Shown here piece after piece: positions 19,905 to 28,587 of a stretch of DNA of 64,000 nucleotides (positions are counted from its first letter, which is position 1; each line of letters starts with the position of its first letter). The notes beneath the pieces are model-generated. The model did not search any database. It had not been told where the DNA came from and saw only the letters and a program-made list of their open reading frames with translations. The translations under genes and the position numbers were made by a program. The stretch covers positions 1-64,000 of the forward strand of contig DXHV01000073.1 in assembly GCA_019113165.1 (NCBI GenBank). Reading direction: 5' to 3'. The stretch comes from Candidatus Desulfovibrio intestinipullorum. Lineage in GTDB: Bacteria; Desulfobacterota; Desulfovibrionia; Desulfovibrionales; Desulfovibrionaceae.

Positions 19905-19945
19905 TCCCCACGCACAGGGCATGCCCTGTTGCAGCGTTCTCTGAC

Positions 19946-20692
19946 TCAGGATCGCCTGCGGGCCTTCACAACCACGCGTCCAGCCCGACCCCGTCCCGAT
20001 CTGTTTCGTTCCGACCGCGGCCGTACCCTCATTGTTCCGGGTACGGCCCTTTTTGTTTTCTGTTCAGCCTCGGGCAGACAGCGATCCACCCACCAGCGCC
20101 GGTCCACGCGACCGTACCACCAGCGGCTGTGATCCACCTGCAGCATCTGCCTTGCCACGGCTCTGGCCACGTCTGTCTTCAGTCTGTCCAGGGCCGCGTC
20201 TATCCAGTCCCTGGCAAAGGCATTGCCCTTGTCCAGCTCTTCCTTGAGATTGAAGAGCAGATCGAGCTGATCGGCGTCCTTGGCAATCCTGGCTTCCGGG
20301 CTCTCGCGCTGCTCGAATTCCTCCAGGGCGCCCACGATGTCCTCTTCAAGCCCTGTGCCTGCCACGGCGTCGAGCTGGGCCTGCTTCTGATCCGTCTGCA
20401 CGTAGCGCTGGTTCATGTAGTTGAGGTCCGAGGTGCGGGCCTCGTGCAAATCATGGAAAAGGCCGAGCAGGGCCGCACGGGCAGGGTTGGCGCCGGCCCT
20501 CTTGGCCAGCACATAGCTCATGAAGGCAACCCTGAAGCTGTGCTGGGCCACGTCCTCATTGCCCGTGCCAAGAAAGATCCAGCCCGAACGGGGGGTCTTG
20601 CGCAGCATGCCGGCCTCGAAAAAGAGGTCGACTATGCGGTCCAGCTCTTCGGGGGAAAGGAGCGGGGAGCCCTTGGCAACATGGTCGCTCAC
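19946..20692 (-). CDS. HD-domain phosphohydrolase (YfbR / 5'-nucleotidase-like)
   Basis: 248 aa. The HD metal site is visible as EDVAQHSFRVAFM followed by LLGLFHDLHEARTSD, the pattern of YfbR/HDDC2-type nucleotidases that act on deoxynucleoside monophosphates. It starts at GTG 20692, whose TGA overlap with the regulator stop (GTGA) indicates coupling. After the family-typical tryptophan-rich stretch (SRWWYGRVDRRWWVD) there are about 37 extra residues, very basic (RPRSERNRSGRGRAGRVV). These are encoded across the terminator of the converging kinase gene, so the tail may be a recent stop-codon loss. Confidence 0.8.
   Translation of the reverse strand: MSDHVAKGSPLLSPEELDRIVDLFFEAGMLRKTPRSGWIFLGTGNEDVAQHSFRVAFMSYVLAKRAGANPARAALLGLFHDLHEARTSDLNYMNQRYVQTDQKQAQLDAVAGTGLEEDIVGALEEFEQRESPEARIAKDADQLDLLFNLKEELDKGNAFARDWIDAALDRLKTDVARAVARQMLQVDHSRWWYGRVDRRWWVDRCLPEAEQKTKRAVPGTMRVRPRSERNRSGRGRAGRVVVKARRRS
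20019..20059 (+). terminator. Intrinsic terminator of the PfkB kinase gene
   Basis: Perfect 10-bp stem GGCCGTACCC / GGGTACGGCC with a 10-nt loop, then CTTTTTGTTTT. It lies inside the 3' coding end of the opposite-strand HD-domain gene. Confidence 0.88.
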
Positions 20693-22068
20693 TCGTTTTC
20701 TCCCTTTTCGATTTCGTACTTGCGCAGCTTCTTGTGCAGGGTGGCCCTGGTGATGCCGAGCTTGCGGGCCGCGGCGCTCTTGTTGTCCCCGGTCTCGCGC
20801 AGGGTTTCCTCTATGGCCCGGCGCTCTATCTCCTCCAGGGGCAGTCCTGCCAGGGAAGAGGGCGCCTCGCTCGGCCGGATGAAGTCCTTGCCTGCGGCAT
20901 TGATGATGTTGACGGGCAGCTCTGGCCCCATGACCAGATCGCCGGCACAGAGGATCACGGCCCGTTCCACGGCATTCTGCAGTTCGCGGACGTTGCCCGG
21001 CCAGTCGTAGTGCAGCAGAAGATCCATGCACTGCGGGGAAAAGCCCTTGACGGTCTTGTGGTTGCGCTCGGAGAAACGGCTCAGGAAGAAGGTGGCAAGC
21101 AGGGGGATGTCCTCCTTGCGCTGGCGCAGGGGCGGCACCTCGAGACTGATGACATTGAGGCGGAAATAGAGGTCCTCGCGAAAGCGGCGTTCCTCCACTT
21201 CCTTGCGCAGATCGCGGTTCGTGGCCGCAATGACGCGCACATCCACATGCTCGCTCTTGTCCGAACCCACCCTTTGTATTTCACCCTGCTGCAGGGCACG
21301 CAGGAGCTTGGCCTGCACGGAAAAGGGCATCTCGCCTATTTCGTCCAGGAAGAGGGTGCCGTGGTCTGCCTGCTTGAAGCGGCCGTCCCTGCGGCGATCC
21401 GCGCCCGTGAAGGCGCCCTTTTCATGGCCGAAGAGCTCGGATTCGAGCAGGGTTTCCGCGAGGGCTGCGCAGTTGACGGTCACCAGGGGCGCGTCTTTGC
21501 GCAGGCTCTGCGAATGCAGGGCCCTGGCCACCAGTTCCTTGCCCGTGCCGGACTCGCCGGTCACCAGCACCGTGGCCTCCGTGGGCGCAACAGTGCGTAT
21601 CATGGCCAGCATGCTGGTAATGGCCGAGGAGCGGCCCAGGATTTCCGGACTCTTGTTTTCCTCGCTGAGCTGGCGGCGCAGCTCCCTGTTTTCCACGCCC
21701 ATGTGGGAGTGCTCTATGGCCCTGGCCAGGGTGGCCTTGAGGGCATCAAAGTCCAGGGGCTTGATAAGGTAGTCGTAGGCACCGATGCGCAGGGCCTCCA
21801 CTGCGGTTTCCACCGAGGAATAGGCCGTCATGAGGATGACCGGAAGGGACGGATTGTAACTTAAGATCTGCTTCATGGCTTCGATGCCATTGACCTTGCC
21901 CATGCGCACGTCCGTCAGTACGGCAGCAAAGGACTTTTCCCGCACTGCCGCCACGGCCTCGTCGCCATCGCTGGCTTCCTCCACGGCGTAGCCCCAGGTC
22001 TTGAGCATCATCCGCAGCATGCCGCGGTGCGCGTCGTCGTCATCCACCACGAGTATAGTTGTTGTCAT
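20689..22068 (-). CDS. Sigma-54-dependent response regulator, NtrC/ZraR type
   Basis: 459 aa. The receiver domain has the acidic pocket VVDDDD and phospho-acceptor Asp53 (LTDVRM), with the conserved lysine in YLIKPLDF. The AAA+ domain has Walker A GESGTGKE, the sigma-54 contact loop GAFTGA (ELFGHEKGAFTGA) and Walker B TLFLDEIGEM. The C-terminal Fis-type helix-turn-helix is NKSAAARKLGITRATLHKKL. It lies 30 bases downstream of the His-rich sensor kinase, its obvious partner, and overlaps the HD gene start. Architecture and the sensor suggest metal or envelope stress signalling as in ZraSR; targets are unknown. Confidence 0.95.
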   Translation of the reverse strand: MTTTILVVDDDDAHRGMLRMMLKTWGYAVEEASDGDEAVAAVREKSFAAVLTDVRMGKVNGIEAMKQILSYNPSLPVILMTAYSSVETAVEALRIGAYDYLIKPLDFDALKATLARAIEHSHMGVENRELRRQLSEENKSPEILGRSSAITSMLAMIRTVAPTEATVLVTGESGTGKELVARALHSQSLRKDAPLVTVNCAALAETLLESELFGHEKGAFTGADRRRDGRFKQADHGTLFLDEIGEMPFSVQAKLLRALQQGEIQRVGSDKSEHVDVRVIAATNRDLRKEVEERRFREDLYFRLNVISLEVPPLRQRKEDIPLLATFFLSRFSERNHKTVKGFSPQCMDLLLHYDWPGNVRELQNAVERAVILCAGDLVMGPELPVNIINAAGKDFIRPSEAPSSLAGLPLEEIERRAIEETLRETGDNKSAAARKLGITRATLHKKLRKYEIEKGENE

Positions 22069-22098
22069 GATTATCCCAGAAATGTTGTCTGTGAGGAG

Positions 22099-23688
22099 TT
22101 ATGTCTGATTCTTGAGCTGTTGTTCAGGCTGGCTGGCGGCAATGGGCAGCCACATGCTGAAGCAGGTTTCGCCGGCATGGCGTTCCGTGGCTTCTTTGGA
22201 TGTGACCGCAATCTCGCCGTGCATGGCTTCCACTATCTTGTGCACCGTTGCCAGACCTATGCCTGTCCCCTTGGTCTTGGTGGTAAAATAGGGATCAAAG
22301 ATGTGCCTCAGGTTCTCGGGCTTGATGCCTGTGCCCGTGTCCTGCACCTGCAGACAGATGCGGCCCTCGCTGACCGCCATGCTGAGAGTAAGTTTGCCAC
22401 CGTTGGGCATTGCGTCAAGGGCATTGAGGCACAAATTCAGCACGGCCTGGCCCAGCCTGTCGGGATCGGCCAGGGCCGGCGGACACTTGCGCGGCAGGCG
22501 CAGGATGATCTGCACATTGTGGCTGGCGGCATTCTGGGCCAGCAGCCTGGCCACGTGCTGCACCACCTCTTCCAGATGGGTGGGCTGCAGGGCCACGTCC
22601 GTGGGTCTGGACAGGCCGATGAGTTCGGTAATGACACGGTTGAGGCGGTCGGCCTCGCGCACCATGACCGTGGCCGCCTGCCTGTCCTCGCTGCCCTCGG
22701 GGAAGCGCTGGGCAAAATAGGTGGCATAGCCCTTGATGGAGCTCAGGGGATTGCGGATCTCGTGAGCCACGCCCGCGGCCAGGTTGCCCACGGCCGCAAG
22801 TTTCTCCTTGCGGCGCACTTCCTCTTCCAGGGCTGCCACCCGGCTCTTGGCCGCCTTTTCGCGCAGGCTGGACTGCCGGGCCTTCTGTATGTGGTAGAAG
22901 ACCAGCAGACAGGCCAGGCCCACCAGCAGGGTTACCCCCACCAGCATGGTCATGTAGGCCCTGTTCTGGGTGCGCGTAATCTCGAAGGGAGAAATGTCCA
23001 TGCCAAGAAAGATCATGGGCACGGGTATGCCGGAGCGGCCCATGCCCGGTCCCTGCATGCGGCCTGGTCCATGGCCGCCACCGTGCCGGCGGCCCTCCAT
23101 GTGTCCGCCCATGTGCCTGCCTTCCTCCATGAGGCCCCGGCCGCGCCCTCCGGGCCTGGATGGAACGCCGGGCTGGAAGTTGCAGTAGACTACAAAGCTG
23201 CGCGTCCCCTCTATCTCCATGATACTCCAGCGCTTTTCGCCACGAGGAGAAAGCTGGTGCATGGTGGCTTCCGAGGCTTCCCTGCCGTCGATATTGAGGA
23301 TTTCGCCCACGCGCTTGCGATCGGAATGGGCCACGATGGTGCCGTCCGGCATGGTGACGGCAATAAAGGTAATGTCCCCGCTCTGCACCATCTGCTCCAG
23401 CAGAAACTGCAGGCGTATGCCTACCTGGGAGCGCATGCCCGTGCGCAGCACGTTTTCAAAGGCCGTGATCAGGGAAAAGCCCTTGTCTGCCAGCAGACGG
23501 GTCAGCATGGTCTCGTTGCGCTCCACGGAAATGAGCGCCGGAAAGCTGACCATGATGGTCAGGGTGACAAAGGCAAAGAAAAGCAGAATGCCCAGCGGAA
23601 TGTGGGCCAGATGTTCGGAACTGAAGAGTTTGAAGAACAGGCTTGCCCGTCTGATGTTACGGGGAAGCGGACGGGGGGAAGTAGACAC
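22099..23688 (-). CDS. Membrane sensor histidine kinase with His/Met-rich periplasmic loop
   Basis: 529 aa. TM1 is at about residues 30-52 and TM2 at 247-266, enclosing a periplasmic sensor domain of about 190 residues. Within it, residues 178-220 are a low-complexity run of Gly, His, Met and Arg (RHMGGHMEGRRHGGGH). The cytoplasmic part has the H-box GVAHEIRNPLSSIKG (His309), an N-box LNLCLNALDAMPNGG, and G-boxes DTGTGI and GTGIGLATVHKI. This is the ZraS/NtrB-like layout, and the His/Met loop is a credible metal-binding site. The downstream regulator is its partner. The gene is preceded by a 10-bp inverted repeat. Confidence 0.93.
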   Translation of the reverse strand: MSTSPRPLPRNIRRASLFFKLFSSEHLAHIPLGILLFFAFVTLTIMVSFPALISVERNETMLTRLLADKGFSLITAFENVLRTGMRSQVGIRLQFLLEQMVQSGDITFIAVTMPDGTIVAHSDRKRVGEILNIDGREASEATMHQLSPRGEKRWSIMEIEGTRSFVVYCNFQPGVPSRPGGRGRGLMEEGRHMGGHMEGRRHGGGHGPGRMQGPGMGRSGIPVPMIFLGMDISPFEITRTQNRAYMTMLVGVTLLVGLACLLVFYHIQKARQSSLREKAAKSRVAALEEEVRRKEKLAAVGNLAAGVAHEIRNPLSSIKGYATYFAQRFPEGSEDRQAATVMVREADRLNRVITELIGLSRPTDVALQPTHLEEVVQHVARLLAQNAASHNVQIILRLPRKCPPALADPDRLGQAVLNLCLNALDAMPNGGKLTLSMAVSEGRICLQVQDTGTGIKPENLRHIFDPYFTTKTKGTGIGLATVHKIVEAMHGEIAVTSKEATERHAGETCFSMWLPIAASQPEQQLKNQT

Positions 23689-23709
23689 AAGGCGGCCTCA
23701 TCGGAAGAA

Positions 23710-23752
23710 ATTCTGGACAAGAATGCCACAATCCGGTTTTTGTGTCCAGAAT
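23710..23752. repeat. Inverted repeat upstream of the sensor kinase gene
   Basis: ATTCTGGACA and TGTCCAGAAT (10 bp, perfect) separated by 23 bases, 22 bases before the sensor-kinase start. On minus it is followed by TTTCTTCC. It could be a weak terminator of the upstream radical SAM gene or an operator for the two-component operon. Confidence 0.5.
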
Positions 23753-23871
23753 CAGCGCGACTGAGGGAACTGCATTGCCATGGAATTTTTCTGTCTTTCA
23801 GGAAAGTGCCAACGCAGTGCAGGGACACTGCCTGGCAAACTGCAGGATCTTTGGAACGCAGTTCATTTTTT

Positions 23872-24906
23872 TCACAGCTTCGACTGGAGAAGAATGCGCA
23901 CTTCTTCTTCCTGCGTCCAGCAAATGACTCCGGAATGCACGCCCAGGCGCTCCAGCCCCTCCCTGTTCTCCTTTCTGTGCCCGAGATAATAGCCCTGGCA
24001 GGAGCGGGGCAGATGGAGGGCGACCAGGCGATCCGCATGGGACACATGCTGCTGCAGGATGCGCAGCAGGGCCCGCCCAAGGGCCCGCGTGCCCAGATCC
24101 GGATCTCTCGGACCTGCCAGCACATGCTGCTCGAAGCTCTCCTCGCGGGCCACGCCAATTCGTATGACCGGAACATTCCTGGCAAAGGCCTTCGCAAGAC
24201 CAAGGGCCAGGGCCTCAAGGGTGTCCTCCGTGCTCCAGGGGATGTAGCGGCCTTCCGCATAGAGTCTGGCAAGCCCCGTGGAGCGGACCACCAGACAGGG
24301 ATAGTAGCGCAGGAAGGCTGCCCCTTCGTCCAGGGCACAGTCCACATCCTGCAAAAAGCCCTGTGCCGTGCTGCCGGGCAGGCCCGGCAAAAGCTGCACG
24401 CCAAGGACAAAGCCAAGGGCGCGCACGCGGGCCAGGCCCTTCCTGGCCACAGTCTCGTCATAGCCGCGCAGGCTTGTCTTCAGCACGGCCGAATCAAAGC
24501 TCTGTATGCCCAGTTCCACGCAGGTGCAGCCGGCCTCCCTCATCCGGGCCAGCACGCTCTCTTCCAGGGCATCGGGTCTGGTGGAACAGCGCCAGGACAA
24601 AATCAGGCCCTCCCTGCGCCAGCCTTGCACGGCCTCAAGGCAGGCTGTGAGTGCCTCTTCCCTCTGGGCAGTGAAGGTGCCGCCGTAAAAGGCCACTTCT
24701 GCGGGCTCAAGGCCCTTGTGTCTGCGTGCCTCAAGCATGGTTCGGGCCTCCTGCAGCAGAACCTGCAGGGAGCGTCCGCCTTCGGCTGTCTGCAGGTTCT
24801 GGGCACAGTACAGGCAGCGCGCCGGACAGCCGGCAAAGGGGAGAAAGACGGGCACGATCTTCTTGTGGCGTGCCTTGGCGGGCCAGGGAAGGACAATGGT
24901 GTACAT
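23872..24906 (-). CDS. Radical SAM protein, Elp3-like subgroup
   Basis: 344 aa. Radical SAM cluster motif in the form FAGCPARCLYCAQ (C-x3-C-x2-C), then FYGGTFTAQ as the GGE-like SAM motif, RPDAL, and VELGIQSFDSAVLKTSLRGY. This pattern matches the Elp3/oxygen-independent coproporphyrinogen oxidase-like group, but there is no acetyltransferase domain. Proteins of this kind are often annotated only as radical SAM; the substrate is unknown. I start at ATG 24906 (AGGA six bases upstream, MYTIVLPWP); the ORF runs 35 codons further up without family character. It is not obviously coupled to its neighbours. Confidence 0.82.
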   Translation of the reverse strand: MYTIVLPWPAKARHKKIVPVFLPFAGCPARCLYCAQNLQTAEGGRSLQVLLQEARTMLEARRHKGLEPAEVAFYGGTFTAQREEALTACLEAVQGWRREGLILSWRCSTRPDALEESVLARMREAGCTCVELGIQSFDSAVLKTSLRGYDETVARKGLARVRALGFVLGVQLLPGLPGSTAQGFLQDVDCALDEGAAFLRYYPCLVVRSTGLARLYAEGRYIPWSTEDTLEALALGLAKAFARNVPVIRIGVAREESFEQHVLAGPRDPDLGTRALGRALLRILQQHVSHADRLVALHLPRSCQGYYLGHRKENREGLERLGVHSGVICWTQEEEVRILLQSKL

Positions 24907-25296
24907 GATATCCTGCGCGATTCTGTGTGCTCTGGACAAATTTCGGCCCTTTTCGGAGGATGCGGGAACAAGGATGCTCCCCCTCTGGGGACGGTCACGT
25001 TCATACAGCAAGATTCTTCGGGCTGTCCATCAGGGTGATCATGCCCAGGGCGTCTGCCTCAAACGCCCTGCAGAAATTCCTGCCCGACGTCTCTGCAACC
25101 GGGGCTGAAGGCCAGGCCCTGTTCCGCCCTGCTGCGGCTTTCTGGATTTTTCAGCCTGCCTAGTGTAGAGGAAGCCTACTTCCTGATCCACGGCCCATGC
25201 CGTGCGTGTTCCCTGCGGAAGAATCTCCCTGTTCCCGCGACCTTGACAGGGGCCTGTCCAGGCTTCCCTGTCCCCGATTTCCTGCCAGGAGAGCGC
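24907..25296. other. Divergent intergenic region, no gene seen
   Basis: 390 bases between the radical SAM gene (minus) and the O-acyltransferase gene (plus). No motif-bearing ORF. Contains an inverted repeat GGGCGT...ACGCCC near 25042-25063 and no clear promoter consensus. Confidence 0.4.
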
Positions 25297-26796
25297 ATGT
25301 CCTTTGACAGCTATGTCTTTGTCCTTGTCTTTCTGCCGCTTCTGGTCTTCCTCTGGAGAGCTGCAGCCATTGTGCACAGAGAAAGCCTGAGCCTTGTGCT
25401 GCTGGCCTTCTCCCTTCTCTTCGGCCTGCTGGCAAGCCCGGCCGGCCTGCTGCTCCTCCTCTGCCTCCTGCTTGTGAACTACGGCTTCGGACTGGCCCTG
25501 GCTGCTCCAGGAGAACGGGAAAACACCATCCGGCGCAAGGGGCTGCTCATCCTGGCCCTGCTTGTGAACTTCACGCCCCTCATCCTGACCCGCCTGGCTG
25601 CCCTGTTTGGGCTGCCCGACCTGGCCCTGCCCTATCAGGACCTCTTCACGAGCGGCATGAGCGTTCCTGCTCCAGAGAACGCCTTCGTGCTGCAGACGGC
25701 CCAGCTGGCAGGACTCTCCTTCTGGTCCCTCATCCAGGCTGCCTGGCTTGTGAGCATCTTCCAGCGTCACACCGAGCCCGAGGGCCTGCTGCGCCATGCC
25801 CTCTTTTCCCTGGCCTTCCCCTGGCTCCTGGCCGGTCCCATTGTGCGCTACGAGCAGATGGGGCCGCAGTTCGACAACCTTGCGGCGCCGCCCATGTCCG
25901 TCCTTGTCTGCGGGCTGGGGCTCTTCCTGGCCGGCCTGTGCAAGAAGGTACTGCTGGCAGACTGGCTCGGGGTGCACGCGGACACTATCTTTGCCGCTCA
26001 GCAGGCAGGCTTTTCGGTGACCAGCATGGAGGCCTGGCTGGGCCTTCTGGCCTTCTCCTTCCAGATATACTTCGACTTTTCCGGCTACACGGACATGGCC
26101 CTGGGCATTGGCCTCATGCTGGGCCTCAGACTGCCCGAGAACTTTCGTCAACCCTACCGGGCCACGGGCTTCATCGAATTCTGGCGCAGGTGGCACATCA
26201 CTTTCTCCTCCTGGCTCAGGGACTCCCTCTATCAGCCTCTGGCCGGCTCCTGGCCTGGCTTTGCCCGCATCGTGCTGGGCATCCTTGCCTGCATGGCCTT
26301 TGCCGGCCTCTGGCACGGCTCAGGGCTGACCTTCCTTGTCTGGGCCGGCCTGCACGGCCTCTTCCTGGCCCTGAACGTGGCCATCCGTTCCCTGCGCTCG
26401 ACAGGAGCAGGCGCCCTGCTCGCAACCGTGCCCATGCGCGTGCTCTCGACTTGCATGACCTTTGTGCTCGTCACCCTGCTGTGGGTCCTCTTCCGATCGG
26501 ACACCCTGGGCCATGCCCTGGCCATGTACGCCACGCTCTTCAACCTGCAGGCCCCGGGCGCCCTGTCCTTCCTTGTCAACGGCTACTTTACGGGCCTCCT
26601 CTCCCTGCTGCCCCTGCTGCTCGGCCTTGTCCTTGTCTTCGCCCTGCCCACGGCCCATGACATCTTCCTTGGCTGCAGGGACGGATCCAGGCCCTGGCTC
26701 TCCTTTGCGCCCACCCTGCCCTGGGCCCTTGTGCTGGCCCTGGCCGCCGTGGCCTGCCTCATGGTCATGGACAGGACAAGGCCCTTCCTCTTCTAG
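25297..26796 (+). CDS. MBOAT-family membrane O-acyltransferase, AlgI/DltB-like
   Basis: 499 aa, about 11-12 hydrophobic segments. MBOAT proteins of the AlgI type transfer acyl groups across the membrane onto secreted polysaccharides. Signatures: SFQIYFDFSGYTDMALGIGLMLG, FRQPYRATGFIEFWRRWHITFSSWLRDSLYQPL, and the catalytic histidine in FAGLWHGSGLTFLVWAGLHG. ATG 25297 has AGGAGA five bases upstream. The next gene, 87 bases on, looks like its secreted partner. No polysaccharide synthase is nearby, so the acceptor is unknown. Confidence 0.9.
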   Translation: MSFDSYVFVLVFLPLLVFLWRAAAIVHRESLSLVLLAFSLLFGLLASPAGLLLLLCLLLVNYGFGLALAAPGERENTIRRKGLLILALLVNFTPLILTRLAALFGLPDLALPYQDLFTSGMSVPAPENAFVLQTAQLAGLSFWSLIQAAWLVSIFQRHTEPEGLLRHALFSLAFPWLLAGPIVRYEQMGPQFDNLAAPPMSVLVCGLGLFLAGLCKKVLLADWLGVHADTIFAAQQAGFSVTSMEAWLGLLAFSFQIYFDFSGYTDMALGIGLMLGLRLPENFRQPYRATGFIEFWRRWHITFSSWLRDSLYQPLAGSWPGFARIVLGILACMAFAGLWHGSGLTFLVWAGLHGLFLALNVAIRSLRSTGAGALLATVPMRVLSTCMTFVLVTLLWVLFRSDTLGHALAMYATLFNLQAPGALSFLVNGYFTGLLSLLPLLLGLVLVFALPTAHDIFLGCRDGSRPWLSFAPTLPWALVLALAAVACLMVMDRTRPFLF

Positions 26797-26883
26797 GCTG
26801 TGTCCCTGACGGCCCCCGCAGGCCCTGCCCCAACAAAACCAACGACAACAATCAGTTCTGCCTACAGACAGCATGGAGTGAGT

Positions 26884-28101
26884 ATGGACGATCGGCACTG
26901 GGAAGACAGTGTTGCCAGCACCTGGCTGCGGCGTTTCTTTATCATCCTGGCGCTGCTCCTGGCCCTGGCCCTCTTTGTGGCTTCTCCCATAGGAGGCCTG
27001 TGGCTGTACCTGAGCGGCGATCTTGGAGTCGAGAGGGCCGTGCGCACACAGACCAGGACCTTTGCGCTCTTTGGCTCGGGCTTAAGCCACACGGCTGCCG
27101 ACGTCCTCGAGTACAAGCTGGCCCTCTATGCCGCAAAGAAGCCGCACATCGTGCTGGCCGGCTCTGCCGGCATGGGCACCCTGCGCGACACGGCCTTTGT
27201 GCGTCCCATGCTCAACATGGCCGGCACGGCAGACTCCCTCTCCTCTCTGCGGGCAAGCCTGGACGCCATGCTCCAGGTCCACAAGCCGCAGGTCATTCTG
27301 CTGGCCCTGGACTTCTGGTGGTTTTCTCCTGCCTGGGAAAAGGATCCCTTTGCCCTCCAGGAAAGGAAGCGCTCTTCAACCTACAGCATGTCGCCCAATG
27401 CCCTGCGCATGCCCTGGCAGAATCTTCTGCAGGGGACCATTTCGCTGCCGCAATTCCTCTTTCTGGGCTTCAGGGAAAACCGTTTCGGCATCAGGGCCCA
27501 GTTTGCCAGTGACGGCTACGGACCGGACGGCTCCCTCTATGCCACCTCGACCATTACCGCGCCCCTGGCAAGAGATGCCGGCTTTGCCCGGACCCTGGAT
27601 CGTCAGCGCCGCCACATTGGAGAATTTGTTCCTCAGGAAGCACTCAGCACGGCCCACCTTGATGCCCTGGCCGACATCTACTTCCGTCTGCGCGGCCGCG
27701 GCATTGTGCCCGTGGTCTTCCTGGCTCCGGTGGCAGGCCCGGTGCTTGATGCCATGAAGGCCCAGGAAGAGCTCTATCCCCATCTCTTCAGGCTGAAGAG
27801 CGCCCTGGCCGAACGCGGCATAGAGCTTGTGGACACAAGCGACCCCCGCTACTTCGGTTCCTCTTCCTGCGAGTTCCTGGACGGCATGCACAGCGGCGAA
27901 GTCACGGCCCTGCGCATTGTCCGCGAGCTGACCAGTTCCTGGAACGGTCTGCTCTCCTACCTGAACATGGAACAGTGCAACAGGCTGCTGACGGAATGGA
28001 AGGGACACGCAGCCATACAGCAACCCCTGCTTGGCGCCTTCTGGGAACAGGACTTCCTGGACCTGCAATGTCTGAAGAGAAAGCCTGCGGGACTTCAGTA
28101 G
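26884..28101 (+). CDS. Membrane-anchored AlgJ/AlgX-like (SGNH-type) acyltransferase partner, tentative
   Basis: 405 aa. One N-terminal transmembrane helix (about residues 15-40, FFIILALLLALALFVA) followed by a large periplasmic domain. Such genes beside AlgI-type acyltransferases encode a periplasmic acyl-transfer subunit. Candidate catalytic pieces are AGSAGMGTL near residue 95 and FLDGMHSGEVTALRI near the C-terminus (Asp and His). The placement fits an SGNH-like fold but the first block is not a clean GDS. ATG 26884 has GGAG five bases before it; the GTG at 26800 would add 28 low-complexity residues. The assignment rests mainly on context. Confidence 0.6.
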   Translation: MDDRHWEDSVASTWLRRFFIILALLLALALFVASPIGGLWLYLSGDLGVERAVRTQTRTFALFGSGLSHTAADVLEYKLALYAAKKPHIVLAGSAGMGTLRDTAFVRPMLNMAGTADSLSSLRASLDAMLQVHKPQVILLALDFWWFSPAWEKDPFALQERKRSSTYSMSPNALRMPWQNLLQGTISLPQFLFLGFRENRFGIRAQFASDGYGPDGSLYATSTITAPLARDAGFARTLDRQRRHIGEFVPQEALSTAHLDALADIYFRLRGRGIVPVVFLAPVAGPVLDAMKAQEELYPHLFRLKSALAERGIELVDTSDPRYFGSSSCEFLDGMHSGEVTALRIVRELTSSWNGLLSYLNMEQCNRLLTEWKGHAAIQQPLLGAFWEQDFLDLQCLKRKPAGLQ

Positions 28102-28463
28102 ACCATTTCCCTGGGAGCATTCTCCGTTTCCGGTCCGGCGCTCTGGACTCGCGTGCGGAGCGCCTCCATACCTTCCCTGCGACCACCCGGCCGCTTTTTC
28201 GAGCTCTTCGGGGGGATTTGTGGGTAAGGCCCCAATCCCCTCATTAGCCTTCTCTCCAAGAACTATTTCCATCTCTGAGGGCAGCTACCACTGTCCGCAC
28301 TGCAAAGACTTCTTCAGAGAATTTATCAATAGTATTTAGTAGTTAGTTTTCTGAAGCCGTGGAAACCGTTTCCCTGCCTACCAATGTCAGACGCTCCAAG
28401 GGAGAGCGCCTTTGAGGATACCCACAGAAAGCCACGAAGAGCCCTTTTTTGCCTGCTGCGTGA
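28102..28463. other. Intergenic region between converging transcripts
   Basis: About 360 bases after the acyltransferase operon without a supported ORF. It becomes AT-rich around 28320-28350 (TTTATCAATAGTATTTAGTAG) and ends at a possible plus-strand terminator. Confidence 0.4.
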
Positions 28464-28497
28464 AACTGTCGTCTGCACAGACGACCAGTTGCCCTTT
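28464..28497 (+). terminator. Possible terminator of the acyltransferase operon
   Basis: Stem AACTGTCGTCTG / CAGACGACCAGTT with one bulge and a very small loop, then GCCCTTTT. About 360 bases from the last plus-strand stop, so the assignment is weak. Confidence 0.4.
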
Positions 28498-28501
28498 TCT
28501 C

Positions 28502-28553
28502 AAAAAAAAGTCCCTCCCTTCCGGCTGGTCAGGACCGGAAAAGGAGGGACTTG
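28502..28553 (-). terminator. Intrinsic terminator of cstA
   Basis: On minus: AAGTCCCTCC and CCGG arms pair with CCGG and GAGGGACTT, followed by a run of eight T residues. It begins 35 bases past the cstA stop. Confidence 0.9.
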
Positions 28554-28587
28554 CCTTTAGGGAGGAACTCTTCACCAGGAAAACGGC

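Noticed and set aside
22027-25038. 1003-aa plus-strand ORF across sensor kinase and radical SAM genes
   Set aside because: Shadow: the opposite strand has unmistakable kinase and radical SAM motifs in separate genes.
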